Shown one piece after another: positions 1 to 7,871 of a DNA stretch of 64,000 bases. Both the position numbers and the translations under genes were made by a program. The notes beneath the pieces were generated by a model, which was not told the origin of the DNA, did no database searches, and saw only the letters and a list, made by a program, of their open reading frames with translations. The DNA comes from Lutimaribacter degradans (GTDB lineage Bacteria > Pseudomonadota > Alphaproteobacteria > Rhodobacterales > Rhodobacteraceae). The stretch is taken from contig NZ_JAMQGO010000003.1 of assembly GCF_023703375.1 (NCBI RefSeq), forward strand, positions 124,001 through 188,000. Direction: 5' to 3'. How positions within the stretch are numbered: the stretch's first letter is position 1; each line of letters opens with the position of its first letter.

Positions 1-303
1 GTGATCGGCCAGGGCGAAATGCGCCTGGGCGCGCAGCAGGTGCGTGTTGTGTATAACCAAGATCAGAGCCGCATCCGCAGACTTGAGGCAACGGGCGGCG
101 TAACGCTGGTCAGCGGCCCCGACGCGGCCGAGGCCGAGCGCGCCGATTACGACATAGACAGCGGCGTGGTCGTGATGAGCGGCAACGTGCTGCTGACACA
201 GGGCAGCAACGCGCTGACATCAGACGAGATGACCGTGAACCTCAATACAGGTGCGGCACAGATGCAGGGGCGTGTGAAAACCATCCTGCAACAGCAGGAA
301 TGA
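1..303 (+). CDS. lptA: LptA, LPS transport periplasmic protein (3' part only)
   Basis: C-terminal 100 residues of an OstA/LptA-type protein; the gene begins before the window, so the codon at base 1 is not its start. The visible part has the repeating pattern of short beta strands of the beta-jellyroll (for example GGVTLVSGPDAAEAERADY, then GNVLLTQGSNALTSDEMTV). LptA forms the periplasmic bridge that carries lipopolysaccharide from the inner-membrane LptBFG extractor to outer-membrane LptDE. The stop TGA overlaps the lptB start (ATGA), so the two are translationally coupled. The assignment rests on fold pattern plus this pairing and is fairly secure. Confidence 0.85.
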   Translation: MIGQGEMRLGAQQVRVVYNQDQSRIRRLEATGGVTLVSGPDAAEAERADYDIDSGVVVMSGNVLLTQGSNALTSDEMTVNLNTGAAQMQGRVKTILQQQE

Positions 304-1067
304 TGCGCATGGCCCGCCCTGAACTGACCGTCACCAAGGGTGATCTTGGGCTGCACATCCTGAACCTGCGCAAAAGCTACAAGAAACGGGTCGTGATCCG
401 TGATTTCAGCATGGAGCTGAACCGCGGCGAGGTGGTGGCCCTGCTGGGGCCCAATGGTTGTGGCAAATCGACGACATTCTACATGATCGCCGGTCTTGTG
501 AATACCGAGGCCGGGCAAGTGATGCTTGACGGTCGCGACGTGACGAACCTGCCCATGTACCGACGTGCCCAACTTGGCATCGGGTACCTGCCACAGGAAA
601 TGTCGATATTTCGCGGCCTCAGCGTCGAAGACAACATTTCGGCTGTTCTGGATATCGCCGTCAAGGACCGGCACAAACGCCGCGAGCGGCTGGAAGAGTT
701 GCTAAGCGAATTTTCCATCGAACACCTGCGACGCGCGCCCGCGCTTGCGCTGTCTGGTGGGGAGCGGCGGCGCGTCGAAATCGCCCGCTGCCTGGCTGCC
801 GATCCGAAATACCTGTTGCTTGATGAACCGTTTGCCGGGGTCGACCCGATCAGCGTGGGCGATATCCGTCACCTGGTGGCCGACCTGAAAAAACGCGGCA
901 TCGGCGTATTGATCACCGACCACAACGTCCGCGAGACGCTGGAAATCGTCGATCGCGCCTATATCCTGCATGATGGCAAGGTTCTGATGTCCGGCACGCC
1001 AGACGAAGTGGTGAAAAACGACAATGTGCGGCGCGTTTACCTGGGCGATAATTTCCGTATGTCCTGA
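300..1067 (+). CDS. lptB: LptB, ATPase of the LPS extraction ABC transporter
   Basis: ABC ATPase of 255 residues that powers extraction of lipopolysaccharide from the inner membrane with LptF and LptG. Visible motifs: Walker A GPNGCGKST at residues 50-58, Q-loop in YLPQE near 99, signature LSGGE at 151-155, Walker B YLLLDEP at 171-177 with D-loop GVDP, and the switch histidine in TDHNV near 208. Length is slightly above the usual 240 because of a short N-terminal extension. A second in-frame ATG three codons later could also be used. The start overlaps the lptA stop. No rpoN follows it, unlike in many proteobacteria where lptB-rpoN-hpf-ptsN is the order. Confidence 0.96.
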   Translation: MMRMARPELTVTKGDLGLHILNLRKSYKKRVVIRDFSMELNRGEVVALLGPNGCGKSTTFYMIAGLVNTEAGQVMLDGRDVTNLPMYRRAQLGIGYLPQEMSIFRGLSVEDNISAVLDIAVKDRHKRRERLEELLSEFSIEHLRRAPALALSGGERRRVEIARCLAADPKYLLLDEPFAGVDPISVGDIRHLVADLKKRGIGVLITDHNVRETLEIVDRAYILHDGKVLMSGTPDEVVKNDNVRRVYLGDNFRMS

Positions 1068-1110
1068 CCCGGCATAATGCCGCGATCTCGCGCTGTTTAC
1101 CCGGTTTCGA

Positions 1111-1140
1111 TTGACAGTTGCGGGCCGACTCATCTCAAAT
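1111..1140 (+). promoter_or_regulatory. Candidate sigma-70-type promoter for hpf
   Basis: A consensus -35 hexamer TTGACA (1111-1116) is followed after 18 bases by TCAAAT (1135-1140), a weak -10. It lies in the 241-base gap between lptB and hpf and would give a leader of about 160 bases. This is seen by eye only. Confidence 0.35.
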
Positions 1141-1255
1141 AGAGTTATGACATTCAAGGTTTCCGCACCGACGCCGCGACAGCCCTGCACTTCTGGGCCG
1201 GTAAGGTCGCAGCCCTTGAAACTGTCGTTTACCAGCATTCGGGCATAATAAAAGT

Positions 1256-1292
1256 CGGTCGCATCCCGCGACCGGACAAACCCCGATTTGTC
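1256..1292 (+). promoter_or_regulatory. Tandem hairpins in the hpf leader
   Basis: Two perfect inverted repeats lie back to back just before the hpf Shine-Dalgarno sequence: CGGTCGC/GCGACCG (1256-1262 with 1268-1274, 5-base loop) and GACAAA/TTTGTC (1275-1280 with 1287-1292, 6-base loop). The ribosome-binding site AAAGGAGA starts about five bases later. Neither hairpin has a T-run, so they are not terminators. They may influence translation of hpf. Confidence 0.5.
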
Positions 1293-1308
1293 ACGCAAAG
1301 GAGACAAG

Positions 1309-1875
1309 ATGCGCTACCAGATCACCGGCAAGCAAATCGATATCGGCGAGGCTCTTCAGACCCACGTCAAGGATGAGCTGGGCTCGACCATTGCAAAATA
1401 TGCCGGCCGCCCCACTGACGGGACCGTGGTTTTTTCAAAGTCTGGGCATGAGTTCGTGTGTGAAGCCGTTGTGCATCTGTCGACCGGACTGACCGCGCAG
1501 GCCAAGGCGAGCGCGCACGAAATCTATGCCGCGTTTGATGGCTGCAACGCGAAGATGGACAAGCAATTGCGCCGCTACAAGCGCCGGCTGAAGGACCATC
1601 ACCGCGAGCGTGCCGAACCGGTTGAACTTATGAACGCACCCTCGTATATCCTCGCCTCTGAAAAGGATGGTGACGAGTCGGAGCCGGAAAGCCTCCAGCC
1701 GATTATCATCGCTGAAATAGAAACCCGCATACCTGCCCTTTCGGTTGGCGAAGCGGTGATGCAGATGGAACTCGCAGGGGCGCCGGTCTTGGTGTTCCGG
1801 AACGAAGGCAAGGAAGGGTTGAACGTGGTCTATCGCCGCGAAGACGGCAATATAGGCTGGATTGACCCCAACTGA
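1309..1875 (+). CDS. hpf: Ribosome hibernation promoting factor, long form
   Basis: Protein of 188 residues with an N-terminal S30AE/HPF domain (about 1-105, starting MRYQITGKQIDIGEALQTHV) and a separate C-terminal domain (about 130-185, containing VGEAVMQMELAGAPVLVFRN) typical of long HPF. Long HPF binds the decoding centre of idle ribosomes and pairs them as 100S dimers through the C-terminal domain. The start at 1309 was chosen because AAAGGAGA precedes it at good spacing and because the homologous domain begins there; an upstream in-frame ATG at 1288 has no such site. ptsN follows 48 bases later. Confidence 0.93.
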   Translation: MRYQITGKQIDIGEALQTHVKDELGSTIAKYAGRPTDGTVVFSKSGHEFVCEAVVHLSTGLTAQAKASAHEIYAAFDGCNAKMDKQLRRYKRRLKDHHRERAEPVELMNAPSYILASEKDGDESEPESLQPIIIAEIETRIPALSVGEAVMQMELAGAPVLVFRNEGKEGLNVVYRREDGNIGWIDPN

Positions 1876-1923
1876 CAAAAGCGTATGGGCCGCGGTAACG
1901 CGGCCCGCCGGAGATACAGGCAC

Positions 1924-2388
1924 ATGCAACTTTCGAAGATCCTCAAGCCCGAGGCAGTCAAAGTCATTTCCTCGAGCTCGAGCAAAAAGCGTCTTTTGCA
2001 TGACTTGGGTGACCTGGCATCGAGCGCTTACGGAATCGATGCCAATCGCGCGGTAGAAGCCCTGATGGAGCGCGAGTCGCTTGGCCCGACCGGCGTCGGA
2101 CATGGCGTTGCCTTGCCTCATGCGCGCCTTGATGGTGTGACCGAGGTTATCGGCGTATTCATCCAGTTGGAAAAGCCGGTCGATTTCGACGCGGTCGACC
2201 GGCAACCTGTTGATATCGTGTTTGGCCTCTTCGCACCTGAAGAGGCAGGCGTTGAGCATCTCAAGGCACTAGCGCTGGTGTCGCGCACCCTTCGCGAGGC
2301 ATCGATCTGCAACAAGCTGCGCGCCAACAAGGATGCGCAAACGCTGTATACCATTCTGACCGAAGGTCAGACGGTGCAGGCCGCCTGA
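1924..2388 (+). CDS. ptsN: PTS IIA-like nitrogen-regulatory protein PtsN (EIIA-Ntr)
   Basis: Protein of 154 residues matching the EIIA-Ntr family. The phosphorylated histidine is in GVALPHARLDG (His66), with the conserved FGLFAPEEAGVEHLKALA segment further on. It receives phosphate from the PTSNtr chain (EI-Ntr, NPr) and acts as a regulator rather than in sugar uptake. The start at MQLSKILKPE fits family length; an upstream in-frame ATG at 1885 would add a basic tail not expected in this family. It lies just downstream of hpf, the usual proteobacterial neighbourhood. Confidence 0.94.
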   Translation: MQLSKILKPEAVKVISSSSSKKRLLHDLGDLASSAYGIDANRAVEALMERESLGPTGVGHGVALPHARLDGVTEVIGVFIQLEKPVDFDAVDRQPVDIVFGLFAPEEAGVEHLKALALVSRTLREASICNKLRANKDAQTLYTILTEGQTVQAA

Positions 2389-2410
2389 CACTTGTGCAAG
2401 GGCCGACCTT

Positions 2411-3838
2411 TCAGCCCCAGCTTTCAAATCCGAACATGATGTAATCGCGCTGATACACCTGCGCGGCCAGTTTCTCGATCTCGCTGTCGTAAATATCGGC
2501 CAGATCGAAAGGACCGGCCGGATCGGCCTCGGGCACCTGCGGCACGCTGGCACAGCCCAGTTGGCTGGCCAGATCAGGCAAGGTGCGGGGCATATCTTCC
2601 TCGCGCAAGATCAGGTCGGGCAGGGAAAAATTGGCAAAGCCTTCAAGCACGCTGGCCTGGCTGGCCCAACCGGCATCCACGCGGATGCCCGTTTGGCCGT
2701 TCAGGTTTTTCTTCAGAAACTCCAAGAAAGCGACAAAGGCCGCGCGATGCGCCCGCCTGTCATAATCTTCGCCGGGCTCACGTCCAGGGATCGGCAGCTT
2801 GAATTGTTTGCGCAAGGTCTTGCGAATTTCAGCATAGCCGCCGGGCCCAACCGTCAGGATCCTGCGGCAGAAGGCATCATGCGCCCGAGCCAACGGATGA
2901 CGGAGCACTGTAAAACTGCGGTGGCCGGGGTGGGCACGCTTCCATTGACGCATCGTTTTCTGGCTGAACTTGCTGTGCAAGTCTTCCGGCCCGACGCCAT
3001 CCAAGGCGGCCAGCCATGCCATCACCTGCGCCTCGGGTCCGGACCGGACAGGCATGTATAACAGCGGCGCCCGCGCCGCGGCCACGAAGCTGGGCACCTG
3101 GGCACCGCGACGCGGTTCGAAATTGGGTGTGCGGCTCAGGTTGAACCTGTCAAGACGTGCCAATGCCTCTGCCATTGCCTCGAAATTGGTGACCTTTTCA
3201 GACATTGGCTCGGGGTTTTGTTTTTTCAGGCTTTGATCCAAACTGTCCAATTGGTCGGACACCCCAAGCCAACGGGCCAGCCCGTTCATCACCTCGACGC
3301 TTTGCAGGTCTTCGTAATCCACGTAGAAGGCTGTTTGACCTGTCACCTGAAGCGCGTTCATCACCCTAAGCTGAAACTCTTGCAGCGCACCCAGGTGCGC
3401 CTCGAATTCATCGCGGTCGAATGTCACGCGGCTGTCTTTGCGGCGGCGGCCATCTGTCAGTTTCCATTGTCCTGTGGCCTGTGCGATCTTCCAACTTACA
3501 TAGCTTTCCGCCGGGTTGCGCGTCAGCACGATCTTGGCGCAACGAGGATCGCCCAGCAAAACCTCGAGCACGCGCGGATCGTGATCGTGGAAAAAGCGAA
3601 AGCCACCAAGCCCCCCGGCCTGATCACGAATGGTTGTCACCAACCTTAACGGATCGGCATCGCGCATCGCTTGCGTGACACCCAAAATCTCGGATCGGTT
3701 CGGATAACCGATGAAATGGGGGTTGAACGCCTCACCATGACAGGTGACCCCGTCATAGGCGTTCAGGTTGGTTTCCAGAAAATTCGAGCCGGTCCGCATC
3801 TCGGCGAAGACGACGAAGTAATCGAAGGGTTGCGACAT
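2411..3838 (-). CDS. Sulfotransferase (NodH-like) with a second sulfotransferase-like half
   Basis: Protein of 475 residues. The N-terminal half carries PAPS-binding motifs of carbohydrate sulfotransferases: the 5'-phosphosulfate loop MRTGSNFLETN (about 14-24) and the 3'-phosphate motif LTRNPAESYVSWK (about 105-117). The second half has RHPLARAHDAFCRRI (about 313-327), which resembles the 3'-phosphate motif of the Sulfotransfer_2 family; its putative 5' loop (VRSGPEAQV) is degenerate. The likely role is sulfation of a surface or exported glycan using PAPS. It ends a run of minus-strand glycosyltransferase genes, with a 3-base gap to the Core-2-type enzyme. The acceptor is unknown. Confidence 0.82.
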   Translation of the reverse strand: MSQPFDYFVVFAEMRTGSNFLETNLNAYDGVTCHGEAFNPHFIGYPNRSEILGVTQAMRDADPLRLVTTIRDQAGGLGGFRFFHDHDPRVLEVLLGDPRCAKIVLTRNPAESYVSWKIAQATGQWKLTDGRRRKDSRVTFDRDEFEAHLGALQEFQLRVMNALQVTGQTAFYVDYEDLQSVEVMNGLARWLGVSDQLDSLDQSLKKQNPEPMSEKVTNFEAMAEALARLDRFNLSRTPNFEPRRGAQVPSFVAAARAPLLYMPVRSGPEAQVMAWLAALDGVGPEDLHSKFSQKTMRQWKRAHPGHRSFTVLRHPLARAHDAFCRRILTVGPGGYAEIRKTLRKQFKLPIPGREPGEDYDRRAHRAAFVAFLEFLKKNLNGQTGIRVDAGWASQASVLEGFANFSLPDLILREEDMPRTLPDLASQLGCASVPQVPEADPAGPFDLADIYDSEIEKLAAQVYQRDYIMFGFESWG

Positions 3839-3841
3839 GCG

Positions 3842-5539
3842 TTACTTGACCAGGTAAGGTTTGCGTGGGCGGCTTTGCTGTGGGTCCAGGTCCCGCGCAA
3901 CCGGGAAATCGCCCATCAGGTAGGGGTGCATCCCCTGGTTCTTGAGGTTCTGCAAGAACTGCCCGAACCCCTTCAGATCGGCCATCTTCGGCACCTCGGC
4001 CAGGCGCCGCAAGGATTTGCTGCCAATCTCGTCGATGATGGATTGCAGGGGCTCCATCGGGGCCTCGATGAATTCGGCCATTGTCCAGATACGGATGCGC
4101 GCCTTGGAATACGGGCTGCGCAGCACGTTCAGAAACTCGCTTTCGACACGCTGCAAATGTGCGGCCTCTTTGCGAATATCGGCAAAATTCCGATTGGAAT
4201 TGAACAAGTGCACAGCCCAAGCCCCCGATACGACCGATATCTGCGCATTTGGATCCTTGGCAATCAACCAGTTGATTTCCTGGTTGTCGGCCGGCCCGAA
4301 TTGGAAACACTGCCGCTCGCCGCGTGTATTCCAGATCAGGTTCGTCAGAAACGCACATGGGTTGTAGTTGCGCAGCGTCGCGTCGCTGGAAAGCGCGCCG
4401 TTCATCGTGGTCTGGTTCTGCGCAAACTCAACCCTCTCGGGGCCAAACAGGTGCCCGTGCACCCGCGCACCTGTTGCCTTGTGCAGCCAAGGCTCGAAAT
4501 CTTTGAACAGATCGGCAAAGCCGCAAAAGACCGAATACCGCCCCGAGGTCAAACCGTTCTCCCAATCGGAATTGGGAAACCGGCTTTGCATATACAGGCC
4601 CGGGCGCCCGCGTGTCCGTTTTTCCACAGCCTTGGCAAAGATGCGGTCAATCTTTCCGGGGTTCGGTTCGGTCCGCTTCATCGCACCGGCGGCATCTGTC
4701 AGGAATGCCTCGTAGAGGCGATCAGCATGGGGCCAGATCTTGCGCGCCACAAAGCAATCGGATCGCCGCAACAGCTGCAGGTGATCGTCGTAAAAGATAT
4801 GTGGCTTTCCTTGGAAATCGAACTTCGACAAGGTCAACGAGCGGCTTTCGATATTGGTGGAATACAATCGCGCCAGCGTCTGGAAATAGGATTCATCGGG
4901 GATCCAGACCTTGCGAAAATAGCTGTCGTACGTTTCACGCTCGGGGTCTTGCAAGATGGCCGACAGCGTCTGCCGCGTCAGGCACCACCACTGGCTGCCC
5001 ATGTGTGGCACGATGCCCCGCGGAATCTGCCGACGCAGCCGCAGGCGGCGTTGCAGGCGAACATAGGCGTCAAACAGGCGGCGGTGCTTTTTCCAACTGA
5101 ACGGAAAGCGCAGCGTGAACCGCTCATGATCCAGCCCGCCTACCGTCCAGGGCACGTCAGCGGTGGTTGCGCTTTCGATGAAATCGGTGCGCGGCCGGGC
5201 TGCCAGGTAGTCGATCAGTTCCTGCACCGGGCGCAATGGCAAGCATGACCCCGAGGCAAGATAGACATGCCGGACCTGTGGAAACTCCTCCAGCATGAGT
5301 TCCGATGCGCTTTGTGATGCGGCGACGATGCCCCACGTGCCCCATTCACAGCGATGGCGGCGTGAAAACCGCAGGTCAGGCAAATCCGACAGCGCCTTTA
5401 CAAAGGCATCATGGGTCTTGCGCGCAACATTTCGGTCAACATGGATCACCACCGGGCAGCCCGCGGCATGCCAGTGCCGCGCCACCTGCTCGGCGCGGCC
5501 CAGCGCGGTATGCACCAGCATGACGATCCCGACTGTCAT
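3842..5539 (-). CDS. Core-2/I-branching-type glycosyltransferase with uncharacterised C-terminal domain
   Basis: Protein of about 565 residues. Residues 1-290 resemble the GT14 Core-2/I-branching beta-1,6-N-acetylglucosaminyltransferase family: MTVGIVMLVH at the start, HVDRN, HVYLASGSCLPLRP, the GSQWWCLTR motif and WIPDESYFQTL. The C-terminal half (about 300-560, with GRYSVFCGFADLFKDFEPWL) belongs to no family I can name with certainty; it matches my memory of DUF5928-type tails in Rhodobacteraceae. The ATG at 5539 was chosen because the family motif starts there; a GTG at 5554, one base after the preceding stop, is the alternative. The gene is in a glycan operon. Confidence 0.8.
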   Translation of the reverse strand: MTVGIVMLVHTALGRAEQVARHWHAAGCPVVIHVDRNVARKTHDAFVKALSDLPDLRFSRRHRCEWGTWGIVAASQSASELMLEEFPQVRHVYLASGSCLPLRPVQELIDYLAARPRTDFIESATTADVPWTVGGLDHERFTLRFPFSWKKHRRLFDAYVRLQRRLRLRRQIPRGIVPHMGSQWWCLTRQTLSAILQDPERETYDSYFRKVWIPDESYFQTLARLYSTNIESRSLTLSKFDFQGKPHIFYDDHLQLLRRSDCFVARKIWPHADRLYEAFLTDAAGAMKRTEPNPGKIDRIFAKAVEKRTRGRPGLYMQSRFPNSDWENGLTSGRYSVFCGFADLFKDFEPWLHKATGARVHGHLFGPERVEFAQNQTTMNGALSSDATLRNYNPCAFLTNLIWNTRGERQCFQFGPADNQEINWLIAKDPNAQISVVSGAWAVHLFNSNRNFADIRKEAAHLQRVESEFLNVLRSPYSKARIRIWTMAEFIEAPMEPLQSIIDEIGSKSLRRLAEVPKMADLKGFGQFLQNLKNQGMHPYLMGDFPVARDLDPQQSRPRKPYLVK

Positions 5540-5555
5540 TGGCCTGCGATCCACC

Positions 5556-6608
5556 TCATGCCCAGTTGCCCTTGGACATCAGCCCCAGAATTTCCAACTG
5601 CCGCCAGTTTATGTATTTTTCCGACCACTTGCACCAAAGATCGGGGTTGTCCTGCAATGCTGCAGCATAGGCCTTGTATTCCACACTTGCCGCGTAATGC
5701 TGTTTGCGGGTCAGCTCTTCGGCGGCTTTCACGGTGAACGTGTCCAGGAACTTGGTGTGCAGCAGCACGCCGCTTGCCTTTTCACCGCCCCATTCATCAT
5801 AGACAAGGTTCAGGCCCCGCGGCAGCAACATGTGGGTCGAGCTGACATAGGCATAGCGCCTGTCCCATTTCACCAGCGGGATCTTGTTCAACGCAGGCGC
5901 GCTTTCCGGCATGTCGGGAAAGAAGACCCTCGCCCGTGGCCCGCCCTGGATCCACAAGTTTCCGAAACGATGGTTGCGCGAAATCGTGTAATTCCCCGCA
6001 TCGAACCAACTGGCAATTTCCAAGGGATCCTGCCCGGCGCGATAGGGTTGCTCGTCGATCGGCCCCTTCGGATACATATCCAGCAGCATGGCAGAGAACG
6101 ACTTGATCGATGAGGCGTCCAGCCAATCCGTGAGCGCGCGCAAGGGCCGAGTGTCGCAAAACGGGTAAACAAGAAACTCGTCAGGATCGACAACCAGTGT
6201 CCAATGCTCATGCCCGTATTTTCGCTGCAACCAGTTCAGCCAATCCACGCCGAACCGCGACCGCTTGTAGCTGTGCCGCGTATACCAAACCGATACGTCA
6301 GGCTGGTCGACCAGGTAATCCAATGATCCATCGTCGCTATCGTTGTCGACGATAACAAAGTGATTCACGCCAATGTCGCGATAGTATTTCAGGAAATAGG
6401 GCAGACGCGTAACTTCATTCCGCTGGGTCGAAAACAGCAGGATGTCGCCCGGCTTGATCTGCGCGGTGCGATTGATGACCGATCGCAGTTCACGCCGTTT
6501 ACGAAAGGCGCGGATCAACCAGCGCTTGCGTTGAAGCCTGAGCCGATATGACTGCCACACCCCCAATATCGTAATCCTTGTTCTACCCTGGTGCTTTTTA
6601 GCACCCAA
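5556..6608 (-). CDS. Glycosyltransferase family 2-like protein
   Basis: Protein of up to 350 residues with a GT-A fold signature of the Glyco_tranf_2_4/GT92-like type: ILLFSTQRNEVTRLPYFLKY, HFVIVDNDSDDGSLDYL, then VDPDEFLVYP, which supplies the metal-binding DxDE-like acidic cluster. It presumably transfers a sugar to a surface glycan; donor and acceptor cannot be read from the sequence. The start is uncertain: the longest frame begins with TTG at 6608 without a clear ribosome-binding site. A TTG at 6566, preceded by AAGGA, is also possible. The gap to the upstream GT4 gene is 7 bases. Confidence 0.8.
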   Translation of the reverse strand: MGAKKHQGRTRITILGVWQSYRLRLQRKRWLIRAFRKRRELRSVINRTAQIKPGDILLFSTQRNEVTRLPYFLKYYRDIGVNHFVIVDNDSDDGSLDYLVDQPDVSVWYTRHSYKRSRFGVDWLNWLQRKYGHEHWTLVVDPDEFLVYPFCDTRPLRALTDWLDASSIKSFSAMLLDMYPKGPIDEQPYRAGQDPLEIASWFDAGNYTISRNHRFGNLWIQGGPRARVFFPDMPESAPALNKIPLVKWDRRYAYVSSTHMLLPRGLNLVYDEWGGEKASGVLLHTKFLDTFTVKAAEELTRKQHYAASVEYKAYAAALQDNPDLWCKWSEKYINWRQLEILGLMSKGNWA

Positions 6609-6615
6609 CTCGGCA

Positions 6616-7854
6616 CTATACCGGCTTGTTTAAGACGGTATTGAAATGCGTTTCCCACGAAGGCATGGCTGCCGGCTGCCTCTTTCTGCCTGCCCTGATT
6701 TCGGCAACAAGTGCCATTATCGTTGTTTGCCAATGATATATTTCGTTCACGTCTGCGTAAACGGGAATGTCGCCCAAAATTTCCCGAAAGACGGGCAGAT
6801 CGTTGCAGATCACCGGCACACCCATGGCCGCAGCCTCGGCCGGGGGCAGGCCAAAGCCTTCGGCAAGGCTGGGAAACAGCAACCCTGCCGCGCCTGTCAT
6901 GGCCGCGCCCAACTGTGCATCGGTAAGGTCCGGGTGCTCGAACACATCGCGCCCCATCATCGCGTCGCGATCCAACCGCTCGAACACATTCGCGTTTTGC
7001 CAGCCGCGACCACCACAGATCAGCAATTGCGGCATCGGCCTAGCCCCCGACTGGGCCAGCGCAGACCAGAGATCCAGAAGAAAGGCGTGGTTCTTGCGCG
7101 GCTCGATCGTTCCGACGGTGATGAAATATGGGCGACGCGGGTCAAGCCCGGCAGGGTGCGGCCATTCGGGCGCCGGTCTGGGGGCTGTAACGCCCAGATG
7201 CGCCACGACCAGCGGGGGGAGCGCGCCCCACTGGTCCGCAATGCGGGTCACGTCCGCCGCCGTCACATGCGAATTGCAAATGATCCGATCAGCCTGCGCA
7301 CAGACACGCCGCAGCATAGGGCCAAAGCGCGCGACCACCTCGGGGCGCTGAAATTCGGGGTAATCCAGCGGTATCGTGTCATGGATCATCACCTCGATAC
7401 GCGCCCTTGCCCCTTGCTTGACTGCGCGCAGCACGCGTTCCGTCAGGTTGGAATGGCCTACGTTCAGATAGATCGCCCCGCCCGGCACGGATCGGGCCAA
7501 CATGCGGGGCAGGTGCGACGGCAAGCAGCGGGCCATTGCGAGGCGCCGCACATCTGCCTCGGCCCGTTTCCGCGCCAAAGACAGGCCCCGCCGCAAGCGT
7601 GATAGCACATCGACCGGGCCCCACGGCTGCTTTCTCTCAAGGCGCGAAGCCAGTTGCCCCATACCCGCCCGATCCAGCAAGGCATAGCCGTAGGCGGTGC
7701 GCACAAGGGCAAACACCGGCGCATCAAGCCCCAACAAATGATCCAGATAGGCGCGCTCTACCCGGTCAACGCCGGTCGCAACGCGCCCGGCGCGGCTGAC
7801 AAGCCGCGACAGGTCTAGGATGTAAGCATCGTTTCCAAGTGGCGTGCCGATCAC
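6616..7854 (-). CDS. Glycosyltransferase family 4 (GT-B)
   Basis: Protein of 412 residues from a GTG start. The GT4 C-terminal donor domain is clear: ITVGTIEPRKNHAFLLDLW, then GLLFPSLAEGFGLPPAEAAA with the E-x7-E catalytic/donor motif, and GVPVICNDLPVFREILGD. The N-terminus has the YILDLSRLVSRAG / TGVDRVERAYL pattern of this alphaproteobacterial subgroup. The frame is open upstream to 7995, which would overlap the end of galU by 124 bases. The GTG at 7854, 17 bases after the galU stop, fits family alignment better, but no strong ribosome-binding site precedes it. It is probably cotranscribed with galU. Confidence 0.82.
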   Translation of the reverse strand: MIGTPLGNDAYILDLSRLVSRAGRVATGVDRVERAYLDHLLGLDAPVFALVRTAYGYALLDRAGMGQLASRLERKQPWGPVDVLSRLRRGLSLARKRAEADVRRLAMARCLPSHLPRMLARSVPGGAIYLNVGHSNLTERVLRAVKQGARARIEVMIHDTIPLDYPEFQRPEVVARFGPMLRRVCAQADRIICNSHVTAADVTRIADQWGALPPLVVAHLGVTAPRPAPEWPHPAGLDPRRPYFITVGTIEPRKNHAFLLDLWSALAQSGARPMPQLLICGGRGWQNANVFERLDRDAMMGRDVFEHPDLTDAQLGAAMTGAAGLLFPSLAEGFGLPPAEAAAMGVPVICNDLPVFREILGDIPVYADVNEIYHWQTTIMALVAEIRAGRKRQPAAMPSWETHFNTVLNKPV

Positions 7855-7871
7855 TGCGGGCGCAGGCCGCT

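Noticed and set aside
1075-1090. Terminator after lptB (CGGCATAATGCCG)
   Set aside because: Short stem, 2-base loop and no T-run.
3671-5248. 525-codon open frame antisense to the Core-2-type gene
   Set aside because: No domain; the minus strand has clear glycosyltransferase and sulfotransferase motifs.
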